From contig CM060849.1 in the NCBI GenBank assembly GCA_030737835.1, positions 25,800,855 to 25,864,854 of the forward strand: 64,000 nucleotides of DNA. Direction: 5' to 3'. A program made the translations under genes and the position numbers. Source of the stretch: Acorus gramineus (lineage: Eukaryota > Streptophyta > Magnoliopsida > Acorales > Acoraceae). Below the pieces are notes generated by a model. It did no database searches and had not been told where the DNA came from. It saw only the letters and a program-made list of their open reading frames with translations. Numbering within the stretch: position 1 is the first letter of the stretch; each line of letters starts with the position of its first letter. Positions 46,641 through 57,822 of the stretch are shown here, piece by piece.

Positions 46641-47634
46641 GAATGTATAGTAATTAGAATAAAAACTGAGATAAGTGCAAGAGATTCACTTCATATTACT
46701 TTGCTGGAATTTGGGCAAAAGTTTATGTTGAGGATAATAATCCTCGCAAACGGTTGAAGGCTAAAGAGAGACAAATTGATGGAGTTGAATGGAGCTGCAT
46801 AAATTTTCAATGCTGATCATCTGTGATATTTTCCCACACCCCCAAGAAACATTATGTATATGTCCACTGCAGTACTATGGTCCAGAGTCCTGCGTATGAA
46901 TGTGGCCAATTCAGTGTGATATTTTACGCATCTTTAGTGATTGGATGGCCACCATACAACAGAACCATCTCTGTGTCACTCTCCAGCTGGCCATCCCTTG
47001 CAGGTTCTCTTTCTTTGCTGTTAGCTATTCTATTATAGATCTACTTGGTATGCTTGAATAAAAATTTGTGTTGAAGTTATTTCAGTACCTAGACAATCCA
47101 AAAATAAAAACAAAGCTTTATTTAGTAACTTACATTCTCTCTGTTTCTGTAATTTTTACATCTCAATGAACCTAATTGTACTTCAATGTAAACTTGCAAA
47201 GGAAGCCCATAAATGAACTCAAATGCAAATGATTTAGGTTGCAATACTCCATGTTATAACCTGTGGTAGCACCTTATTTCCTAAGGGTTTCCTGTTCGGA
47301 ATTTTCATCTGTGATTGATAAAATTTAGATGTCAAGCTCTGGCCTTCTGTCCAAAAAGAATAATCCAGGTTCTTTCTTTTTCTTTTTGGCATTTTGCATA
47401 ATTGTTAGATGTTTTCTTTGATTCTGTTTTTAGGATTAACTCTTGGATGGAAGTTTATTTGAATATGATAGGCATAGAGAGTGCATGTTTTGGGGCTGGG
47501 GATAGAGACTGACAGGAACTCATATTCGTTAATTGTATAGGCTACATGCTTTATGCTTTGAGGAAGACATTGTGGTGATATCAAAGAATGTCCATCCAGT
47601 TTATGTAGTCATCTGAAAAATGTTATTTTAATTA
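46641..47634. other. Spacer, no supportable gene
   Basis: Moderately gene-like base composition. 46870-47000 may be a decayed first exon (MSTAVLWSRVLRMNVANSV then stop) connected with the relic at 49284, but the two cannot be joined with confidence. Confidence 0.3.
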
Positions 47635-48590
47635 TGTGACGCCTGGCCCAGGCCCAAGAGTCCCAAGAGGCTCATGGATTGGGTGAGGGTGAGGGTGTTT
47701 AGTCCCACATCGCCTAATGGGAGGAGATAGTCTGTCACCAAGTCGTGTTTTAAACCCTGTGAGCCCATTTAGGGGCAAAGCAGACAATTTCTTGCTGTGT
47801 AAGCCTAGGGCGTTACAATTGGTATCAGAGCATGTCCATTACGCGATGGTGGGTGTGGGTGGCCCACACGAGGACATGTGGCCTATTAAGGGGGGTGATT
47901 GTAACTCCAGGCCCAGGCCCAAGAGTCCCAAGAGACCCATGGATTGGGTGAGGGTGAGGGTGTTCTGTCCCACATCGCCTAATGGGAGGAGATAGTCTGT
48001 GTTTATATGTGAGCACAGCTCTTACACACCAAGACACGTTTTAAACCCGTGAGCCCATTTAGGGGCAAAGCGGACAATTTCTTGCTGTGTAAGCCTGGGG
48101 CGTTACAATGATTGTGACAAGGCCCAAGAGTCCCAAGAGGCTCATGGATTGGGTGAGGGTGAGGGTGTTTAGTCCCACATCGCCTAATGGGAGGAGATAG
48201 TCTGTGCTTATATGTGAGCACAGCTCTTACACACCAAGACGCGTTTTAAACCCGTGAGCCCATTTAGGGGCAAAGCGGACAATTTCTTGCTGTGTAAGCC
48301 TGGGGCGTTACAATTGGTATCAGAGCCTGTCCATTTCGCGATGGTGGGTGCGGCCCGCCCACACGAGGACGTGTGGCCTATTAGAGGGGGTGATTGTGAC
48401 GCCTGGCCCAGGCCCAAGAGGCTCATGTATTGGGTGAGGGTGAGGGTGTTTAGTCCCACATCGCCTAATGGGAGATAGTCTGTGCTTATATGTGAGCACA
48501 ACTCTTACATACCAAGACGCGTTTTAAACCCGTTAGCCCATTTAGGGGCAAAGCGGACAATTTCTTGCTGTGTAAGCCTGGGGCGTTACA
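47635..48590 (+). mobile_element. Tandem TRIM retrotransposon array (four LTRs)
   Basis: Four direct LTR copies (47635-47817, 47900-48107, 48113-48312, 48395-48590) begin TGTGACGCC or a variant and end GGGCGTTACA. After LTRs 1 and 3 comes a primer-binding site TTGGTATCAGAGC and an 82-bp interior ending GGGGGTGAT. Between LTRs 2 and 3 only 5 bp remain. The flanks share ATTA (47631-47634 and 48591-48594). There is no coding capacity. LTR 1 lacks the roughly 27-bp TTATATGTGAGCACA segment found in the other three. The pattern suggests repeated unequal or LTR-LTR recombination of one insertion. Confidence 0.9.
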
Positions 48591-49283
48591 ATTAAGTTTT
48601 CCCTCTTCGGATGATGAGGCTAGAAGAATTAGATTCGAATTTGTAGGAAATTTGTTTTTATTTTGGTGGTCTATTGACTAGTAACATGAAAATGGTTCTT
48701 CTATTCAGTATTGGGAATGGATGTAGGAGGGAGGTCAGTTGCCATCATTAGCAATGCAGGCAGCATAGTCTGAGTTGTAAAGTGGAGTTTTCAGGCATAC
48801 TTGGGAGTCTACCTTTACGAAAAAATATGATATTAGCCAGTTTGACATAATTCTATGATTATTGCCAATTAGAGCAATGCAGGCATTATAGTCGATTAGT
48901 AACTGGAGTTTTTAGGCATACTGGATGCTCATCTGCTAATCAGATGGGTTGACCTTTGAGAAAATTCTTATATTTACCAGTTTGATATAATTCTGTGATT
49001 TGTATGCTGTTCTGCAATGCTATTTGCCAAAAAAATAATAATAATAATAATCTACTTCAGATGTTCATGATAAAGTTAAGGGATTTAATTTCCTAGCTAT
49101 TCATGCTTTCAAATGCCAGCCTTACTCATCATCTTGGGATTTTTTCTTTTTATTTTTAGATATTTGTTCTTTACAACTACATAATTCATCTTTGTTATGT
49201 TCTTATCTGAGGGTTGTACATGTTTCAATGTGTATGAGTGGATCATTAGGTTAATTTTTAGATATGTTTGTGACACTGGATCG

Positions 49284-49489
49284 CAGAGTGGGATCCATGG
49301 GATGTTCCTGAAGACTATGAATGCAAGGTCATTGAGAATGATCGCCCGATTCCTAAGCATGTTCCCCAGCACCGACCTGGTCCACTTCCTGAGGAATTCT
49401 AAAAGACACTGGAGGCGATGGCATCTCCTAAACCAACTGAGAACATAGATGTGTCGTCATCTGGCCAGACGACGGGATGACTTCTGTAA
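49284..49489 (+). pseudogene. Relic of the last exon of an unidentified plant gene
   Basis: After a GATCGCAG acceptor the plus strand reads WDPWDVPEDYECKVIENDRP, then IPKHVPQHRPGPLPEEF, a TAA stop, and KTLEAMASPKPTENIDVSSS before a second stop. Charged, well-structured coding text broken by one stop suggests a decayed C-terminal exon. A 3'-flank-like sequence follows. I do not recognise the family with certainty. Alternatively the first stop is genuine and the second part is 3' UTR. Confidence 0.5.
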
Positions 49490-51572
49490 GATCAGAGTTG
49501 GCTTGTATTTTCCATGCTTAATGAACTCTTGCAATTGATGCAAACTCCTAGCTTTATTCATCAAATGGACAGGAGTGGAACTATTTCAGAATAAAAAAAC
49601 AAGATGGTTTTGTAAGCATAATATTGCCTACTTTCATTAAGATTCCCGCTCGGATATGATACTCCAATGTGGCACCTGCGTAAATTTTCATAATTGCTGT
49701 TGAAAATAATTGAAAATAATGCTTTGCGGCACCAGATATGTCATGTGTCAAATTGTGATGTATTACCGGCATATGAGTAATTATACAGTAGTCGTCATTA
49801 CGAAGTGTTATATATTGTGGAGCCTGATGATGTGCGCAGAGGATTGTTGGCACTACGCAGGGTCAGACGGGGGTCGAGCTAATGAGATATCTTTCGTGTA
49901 TTGACTTTTTTATCTTTAATGAGATGTCGGTATAAAAGAGCATCTCATATTTTTCATTAGGTTCCAGGGTTTTATCTTCGGTGTTACCATTGTAACAACT
50001 TCTCATTTATAGTGGATTGATCTCTGGTGTGCTCCGTGGACATAGGCAAGATTTATCGAACCACGTAAATTTTTGTGTCTTCGTTTCGATTTGTTTGTTT
50101 TTTTTTCTTTTGATTGATTGCATCCCAATATCCGAAATCGTAACACGAAGAAAGTTTGCATTTGTGGCAATTGAATTGCTTATATAGATTTACAGTGATA
50201 TACAACAATGGTTGAGTAGACTGCTGAACAACCATTGTGACAAATTCCATAGCGTACCTATCACAATGGTTTCCTATGTTGTCTTTTTTTCCTGTTATAA
50301 GTAAAATGATTTTTCAGTGATTTGGATCATGTGATATGTAAAAGACTATCGATGCATCTTTTCTTGTAATTATTAAAAGCTATTCATATCCTCAAATAAT
50401 TAACCAACATTTGTAAAAAAAGATTAAATTTTCTGAGTGCTATGTAAATCAATTTGTGAATTATTACGTCTTCATCTGTTCTATATGCAGAGTATAAAAT
50501 GGGCTGAGCCAGGTGCCGGGAAGTCCGGCTCCACAGGGACCTTAACGACAAAAGGAATCAGAGTTGGGCAAGAAATGTAATAGCTCCTGATGCTCCGACT
50601 GGACCGAAAAACTGCTCGTTCCCGCGCACATAATACACCGGTGAATAATTTGGTGGCGACACGAGCGGGACACGTGCATGACCGCGTAATGGGTTCACGG
50701 GCTTGAGTGGCGAGGCAGACAACTGTCACGCACACGTAAAGGGATATCGGACGAGAGGAATGCTGATTCACTAATCAATCAATAGCAATTTAAAAGAAAG
50801 AAAAAAAAAAGCAATAGATTATAGATATATTCGATAGATGTTATTTCGATTGATAATTGCGGACAGCGAAATGCATTGTCTCTATTTTCTTAAAAACTTT
50901 GTCACTGATAGAATATATGAAGTAGTGAACCAACTCCTCCATGGCTGCCTGTCCTCCACCGTGATTACTGCACAACAAAAAAAGAGGCATATACTATATT
51001 CATCTGCCCAAGGCACCAGCTTTACTTACCATGTGCAAAGCCGAAACTGATTAATAGAAGAATATGAAAATATATAGGGAAAAAAACCATAAAAATAGAA
51101 GTGGAATAAAGCAGTGGATGAATGGAATGGAAGGATTCTCTGTGCACAAGCTGATTTGAATTGAGGGGTCATCCCTCTTTCTGTTTGTCATCATCCAGAA
51201 GAATTAGTTAGGGAGTTACACGCCGGTTGAGATTGCATGTAAAGTTGTTTATATATGTATATAGTATTAAAAAAAAAAGGAGAAAAGAAGGAAAAAGGAA
51301 AAACTTGCCCTTTGCTCTGCTCTAGGATTCCTCTCCTTTCCATTTATCTTTAGATAGATGAGAACAAAAATATATAAGAAAAGGGGATAGAAAAAGGAAA
51401 AGGAAAAGGTGTGGGCTGTGAAGGGAGACTGTGTTTGCTCCTGTTCCGGACTCAAAAAGATGAGATTTCTTTATCTTGTTGCAGTGATCACCCCTATCTC
51501 TGATGAGATATCAGAATAATAGCAGCCGAGCCGAGCTTTGCTAGTCAACTGCCTCCAGCAGCGGTTACGGTG
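49490..51572. other. Spacer downstream of WRKY gene
   Basis: No gene is supported. 50490-50770 is more GC-rich and open on the minus strand but matches nothing I recognise. 51180-51570 should contain the WRKY 3' UTR. Confidence 0.4.
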
Positions 51573-52762
51573 TTATTGCTCGGCCAATGCGGAGGCAAAG
51601 GAAACCGAGAAGTGTTCGTCATTGTTGATGGGATCAAATCGAGAAAGGCGATCGGGGATGAAACCGAGGTCTTCATCCAGATCCATGAACAAGTCTTCTC
51701 CCATCAGCATGTCCTCTAGCATCTGATCCTCTTCTTCCTCCTCCTCATCATGTCCGATGGAAGTTGTGGACAGCGGAGTCGTCGGAGACAATCCAGCCGC
51801 TGGGCCGGTGGTGGTGGTGATCAGGCCGTCACCTTCGCCTGCGAGGGAGGAGGATGGAGGGTCCTGGGACTGGGACTGGGACTGGGAGTTGGGGTTGGGG
51901 TTGGGAGTGAACTTGTGACGGGTGCTGCCGGCGAGGGAGTTGCGGTGAGTAGGGAGAGGGTGGTTATGCTCGGCTGTGTAGGTGATGACTAAAATGGACG
52001 GATCCGAACGGTGGCTCTCCACCTGCTTCCTCGCGGGGCAACCTTTGGAACTGCTACACCTATAGTAGCCCCTGCATCACATATTTGTAAATATAAATCC
52101 AACTAAAACAGAGTATACAGAGAGAGACGTGAAGAGCAGCTACCTTGGGTAAGGAGATCCCTTGATGGGTTTCTGGCCGTATTTGCGCCAAGCCCACATG
52201 TCGGAGGACTCATCCGCCGGTACCTGGCAAATCAACTTCTTCTGCTGGTTCTTTCTGCTCAATAAATGAAATCCAAACCGAGGAACATATTTAACATCTG
52301 TGTCTGTCTGTCTCGTGATTTTTAAAGAAATTAAACCAAAATTGAAAGTAGAAGAGAGAGAAATAAAAGAATAGGATGAACGTACTTCCTCTTGGAGCGA
52401 GGGATTTGGGAGATTGGCCTCTGGGAGTGTGGCCGTAATCGCTGCTGCTGCTGCTGCTCGGGGGGGTGTACGACAAGAGGTGATATTTTGCTCTCCGCCT
52501 GCACCAACTTGGTGTGTTTATTATTATTTTGGAAGAAGGGTTTACAGAGTGCCTCGAGATCCTCAACGGCCGTCCGCGTCTCCCAAAGGTCGGGAAACCG
52601 TAAGAATACTCCGTTGTTGTTAATGTGATCGTCGTCTCCGTTGAATCCACTTAGGTCACCACCAAGGGAAAGGGGGTGGTCCCTCGTTGAGCCGTCGGTG
52701 GCGACAACGCTGCAAGATGCGTTGCAGCCCCTCACCACCGCATGCAGGTCCCAGTCCTCCAT
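51573..52762 (-). CDS. WRKY transcription factor, group IIe (WRKY22/27/29-like)
   Basis: Three exons (52762-52386, 52254-52144, 52071-51573) encode 328 residues. The start [13 protein letters not shown] is the typical opening of WRKY22/27/29-type proteins and sets the start codon, although an in-frame ATG lies 18 bp upstream. The WRKY domain spans about 127-202: WRKYGQK at 148-154 and zinc ligands Cys168, Cys174, His198 and His200 in the spacing C-x5-C-x23-H-x-H. An intron splits the domain at the Arg codon after KGSPYP, the conserved plant position. A basic patch (SKRKKNQQKK) precedes the domain and may be a nuclear signal; a Gln run lies in exon 1. The C-terminus is acidic ([20 protein letters not shown]), probably an activation region. 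It should bind W-boxes; relatives act in immune and stress signalling. Confidence 0.95.
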
Positions 52763-52842
52763 TACACCCGGCCCCCTCACACTTTTCTTCTTCTCTGCTT
52801 ATTACGAGATACGATGTGTATGTGAGCTTGGAAGACCGGGTA

Positions 52843-52852
52843 GGTTTATAGA
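52843..52852 (-). promoter_or_regulatory. Putative TATA box of the WRKY gene
   Basis: TCTATAAACC on the minus strand lies about 85 bp upstream of the start codon, compatible with a short leader. A W-box core TTGACT at 53109-53114 (plus strand) lies about 350 bp upstream of the ATG, a site type through which WRKY genes often regulate themselves; one such site can also occur by chance. Confidence 0.5.
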
Positions 52853-53159
52853 AACGCGGTTTTCAGCTGCAGCTATTCTTTTTCGTCTTTTTTTTTTTTA
52901 CGGTGAAAATGAAAGGATGGGAGAAGAAGGGGGCGAGAGAGACGAGCAAGAAGATGCAGTACCAGAGAGAGAGATAGTGGGCGCTGACTTTTGGACAGTG
53001 GTTTTTTGGAAAGAGGACAAGGAAGCGGTTTTGGTGGTGCGCGTATCCCTGTGGAAAACGAAAACGGGATAGTGGTGGGATTTGAAAACCGCTTTCCCCC
53101 GGGCCTCGTTGACTAATGAAAAATGTCAAAGGGACGTGGCGGGGGAAATTTGTCATCCA

Positions 53160-56100
53160 AGCCAGTCATCACACGAGAAAGGACATCGGCTAACTCATGA
53201 GCACGCTGAAATCCTGTCGATCCTACAACCCTCCAGAAATGTTAGATTTAAATAATTCTCCAGCTCAGAATATGAACTCCATGACCCCAAAAGTCAATAT
53301 CTATTTTTTTTTAAACACTCATAATTAATTATTTGTTAGTTTAAACTTTAAAGAAGAAAATAGTGGAGGGGATGTCATCTATCTATGATGTTATTTATTA
53401 TAGGACAATTTTTAAGTACTCCATTTTTTTTTTTTTTTTTAATTTTAAAATTGGCGCAGGGCCAGTATTGTGCGGCTCATACGGCTCAGCCGCGCATCTT
53501 CCGGAAAAACAAGTGCTCGAGGTCCCCTCCCCTCTGCTTGCTTCCTCCAACTTGGCTTTTTTGGCCTTTTTCTCGTGGTCCTATTTTACAGCTATGCAAT
53601 CGCTTCTGAGATAGAGTGAGAGATGGGGACTTTTTTGAATATGCAACTCAAGAAAAACAAAATTAAAATTAAAAGCGCGTCTGGGGAGATGGGAGAAGGG
53701 CGATGGTTCCTTTTTTTATCATATCCTAAAATAAGAAAAACCTAGGATTCTTTCTATTTTTTTTTGTAAAACTAAATATGCATCCTGATTTATCCATCAA
53801 TTTTGATGCTATTGTATTTATTGCTTTTAACATTTTATTAAAATTTTGATTAATAATCCATTTAGATCAGTCTTAATATCAATAAACTTGACCCAATGAT
53901 AGACCTAATATCAATGTTATGCATGCATGAATATTTAAAATGAGATAAACATTATAAGGATTGGGCAAGAAATTAATTGATTAGTAAAATTGTAGATCAA
54001 AATGGAGTTTCATAAAAAGGAAGAAAATATTCACTATATTAGAGTTAAAGCCTATGAGAATCTCATATCTTTATATGAGATTTTGAAATGATTTTTGTAT
54101 TTTTCTTCAAATCTACAAAAGTCTATGACTTGTGAAAATCTTCAAAATTCTTATTGAAATCAAATAACATGTAACATTTTTATCCATGACAAGGGAGTTT
54201 TAATCGAATAACTTTTGCTCAGAAATTGATGTCTCAATCAAATAACACTTGATTTTTTATCTAAGAAATAAAGTCATAATCGAATGAATAACGTTTGACT
54301 TTTTGTTCAAGAATTGAAGTCTCAATCGAATAACATGTTTGACTTTTTGTCAACAAATTAATGTCTTAATTAAATAACTCAAGATTTAGAAATGCATAGA
54401 CATAAACTTTTTATTCATTAAAATCCTAATAGCACCCCCTATTTAGACATCTTCTTGGCAATTCTTCGACTGAATTGCTCACTCATCTTCTTATCCTCCT
54501 ATGCCCTTTTCCCCATGCATCATAAGAACAATGATCCACGAGAGAGGAGAGGACAAAAGTAGAGGAGAAAAAATGGATTCGGTGGATAAAACAGACTATA
54601 ATGAATGGATAAGATAACTAGACGGGTGATGTAGAGGGTTCATTCGATTGTAATATGTGCACAGTGCACACCCATACCTGTCTCCTTCAAAAGCTAGATT
54701 CATCAAGACACAAGTCTGTATTGGATGATATTTAAATTTGAAATGACAAATACATATAGTCAAAGTGGTGATCCACCAACCAAATATGGATTTTGAATGA
54801 GGAACCAACTTCATCCACAACATGTCAAACATATCCAGACAAACAATCAAACTCAGCCGGCTTCAGTACAGTGCAATATTGCATCTCATGGTTCATTCCG
54901 ATATATAAAACCCAGTCAAAGAAGATATATGTGACAAGAAGTCAAAAATGGTTTCTTGAATAAGTGTGTAATCAGATAGTCGGAAGAACGAATTATGTGC
55001 AATACACTAAAAATACAGTGAAACAATCTACTTATTTTGATAGATACTCGATCCGGTGTACCCAATGAGTATTCATAACGATTTTTTCCCCTAAAACTCC
55101 ATTGAATTTTTCACTGGCTTCCCCTAAAACTCCATTATATTTCAGTAAAAATCTCACAAAATTCTCTCCAACCAACCCTTGATCTAAAGTCTAAACCCAT
55201 ATAAAAAATTTACTCAAATAAAAAAAAATTCAAACTTTGCCCAAAAATTTTCAATGTATCTTTTTTAAAGCCAAATAAGTGAATATTTGGGAGAAGATAA
55301 ATTTTTTTTTAAAGATTTGAGTAAATGAACGGAGATACATCATACCAAACAAAAATTTTACTTAAATTGTTAATGAAATTTGATTATAGGTTTGAATAAA
55401 GGGCTGAGATATTTCTTGTAGTAGATTGAATTAATTGAGTATTCGTGCATCCAAATGAAAATTCTCATAAGAACAAGAGCTCATCATTCATGAAGCCATG
55501 CAGACTTGCTTGTCCTGCAAGATTACATTTCCACGATGCATGCAATGCCTGATACCTGCTCTTATAAGTTACATCTGAAAGTTGTTTTTAACATTTAAGG
55601 GTAAGTTTGCTCAGATATTTTTTTTTATGTTTGACCTCTTTCATTCATGTGTTCTTTCACATATATTTTAGACAAAATTTTATTTTCTATTGGAATTTCT
55701 GAAAATAAAAAATTCTCTTTATATATCAGAGTTATCAAACCGGCCCCATATATAAATTATCAAACTCCCATAAACATACTCATAGTGATTTCTTTCATAA
55801 TTGGCCACATGACTGATGCAATCATTGTCAAAGTTGGGAGTAGTTCAACATAAGCTTTGATTATCTAAGGGAGAATTCTAATTACAAGCTTCATGGTCTG
55901 TATGAATTGATAAACTAGATGTGCAAAATTCTATTATGATCAACTCCATGTAAATATCAAACAATTGAGACGATGGTCATCGTTTGTTGTGTTACATCCT
56001 TCACCTTTTCATCGACTACATATTACCCACATTGCTTTCCATCACATGTGCGTTATTTGACTTGTTCTTATGATGAGCATGAAATACTTGTGATGTCACT

Positions 56101-56959
56101 AGTTCAAGAGAGAAATAAAGGTAATTCAATTCAATCCGATATCGTTTCATGCGTGGTGGTCATGACTTCAATTATATTAGGAGGAGAATAAAGAGTTTTT
56201 TTTCCATGTAGCACCGCAACTAAATTATTTTTTCATCATTTTAAATCTTCATTGCCGATATTTTTTTAGCATTCTTAAATTTTAATTTTAAATTTTAAAT
56301 GGTTGATTTATAAGATTAAATTTTAAAAATATTATTTATACTCTTAAATCTTATCTTAATTTTAAATTCGAATCTTAAATTTTCTTATGGATGAACAATT
56401 TAATAAAAATTAGAGCATAAGAGATGCCCCTGAGTGAGCCTGGTGTATCAAACTCACTCATTAAAAAGAAAAATTTTAAATTTAAGATTCAAATTTAAAA
56501 ACATATAAAAAAAATGATGGTTTATAAAAACATGATTCGTAATCTCATAAAAAACGCAAATCACATCGTTTATGTAAAATAAAATAAAAAATTAAATAAC
56601 ACTCATGTGACAACACTAATCTGATCTAACATAAAGGTAGTTTTATAATTAAAATTGATCCAAACTAAAATAAATAAATAAATTAATGTTAAAAATAAAA
56701 ATTACACTAGCGTAGTGCACATTGAGGATCCGTTTGGCGGAACGGGCGAAAACACATAAAAGACAGCACCTTTGTGAGTTATCGACGCGAGGGGGGGGGG
56801 GGGAGTTGTTTGTGTGCGTGATCGCATCTGGGGGGATGGGATCACACGCCAACGCGGGTTAGAGGTCCATCCAACCCTGAGTGAAAAAAGAATGTTGTCG
56901 TTATCGAATTCGAGACCAACAGCGGTCCAGTAGACGCGAAAATTAGAGAAACGTGACCA
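53160..56959. other. AT-rich spacer between WRKY and peptidase genes
   Basis: Only short chance frames are seen. A T run lies near 53406. Two similar lines near 55090 (CCCCTAAAACTCCATT) repeat once. A run of about 13 Gs is near 56793. The last 250 bp are more GC-rich and are the likely original promoter region of the peptidase gene. Confidence 0.5.
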
Positions 56960-56967
56960 CTCTCGAA

Positions 56968-57748
56968 TAGGCCTGTCAACGGGTTGGGTCCAGACCCGGA
57001 CTCGACTCGACCCGGACCCGATTACACTTGTAATATACAAGATCCGATTTGGACCCGACCCGAGTTGGACCCGACCCGGTGGACCCGAACAAACAAACGG
57101 GTCAGGTCAGGTCAGGGTCCACCCCGCCCCACCCCGTTAAATCCGAGACCCGATTGTTTTATTAAAATATGTTCATATATTATAAGACCATTAGTATTAG
57201 TTGATACATAATTTTATTTCTTACTTAACCTATTTTTGTATCTACAAGTTCATAAATCATAATCATAACAAGCCTATAAATCGGTTTGTTTTGGACAATT
57301 AACTTATTAGCTTTTGAATTTGTATGATTAATTAGTTTGTTGCATGATTTATGTTTATTATTTAGGTTAATATGTTAGTGTTTATTGTTTTGAATGTTGT
57401 TTAGGTTAAATTGTTTTGAATGTTGTTTAGGTTAGTTATGTTTATTATTTAAATTAATATGTTTTTTATGTTAGTGATTATTGTTTTGAATGTTGTTTAA
57501 CAAAAAATTTCAAATAGAATGATAAGGCAAACAAATACATGAACTTTTCTCCCTTCTTTTTTTTTTTTTACCCAACCATCCGTGTCAGGTCGGACCCGGA
57601 CCCGACCCGAGTTCGACGGGTCCGGATCCGGGTCCACATTTCCCCGGACCCGCCGGGTCCTAGATTGGATTCGAACCCGCCGAGTCTTGTCACGGGTCGG
57701 GGTGGGTCCACCCCGATCCGACCCGGACCCGACCCGTTGACATGCCTA
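56968..57748. mobile_element. Non-autonomous hAT element (copy B) upstream of the peptidase
   Basis: Exact 8-bp duplications CTCTCGAA (56960-56967 and 57749-57756) flank it. It belongs to the same family as 28104-29044, with the same TIR, the same GACCCG-rich subterminal parts and the same AT-rich centre, but a shorter interior. It lies 74 bp upstream of the likely peptidase start codon. The last bases of its right TIR read GACATGCCTA where the other copy has GACAGGCCTA. Confidence 0.93.
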
Positions 57749-57822
57749 CTCTCGAAGCCGAAACCCACAAAAAATCGCCCGTAAAAGCACGTGTGAGGAA
57801 TGAGAGAATGAAAGAAATAGAG

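Noticed and set aside
50481..50771. 96-residue minus-strand frame in GC-richer DNA
   Set aside because: No family resemblance, no plausible splice or promoter context; likely chance.
52331..53072. Plus-strand frames opposite the WRKY exon 1 and its promoter
   Set aside because: They mirror the minus-strand coding sequence, whose exons, splice sites and domain fit a known family.
57742..57822. Annotating the peptidase start at 57742
   Set aside because: That ATG lies within the hAT terminal repeat and arose by a point change; the start at 57823 gives a transit-peptide-like N-terminus. It is kept as a finding.
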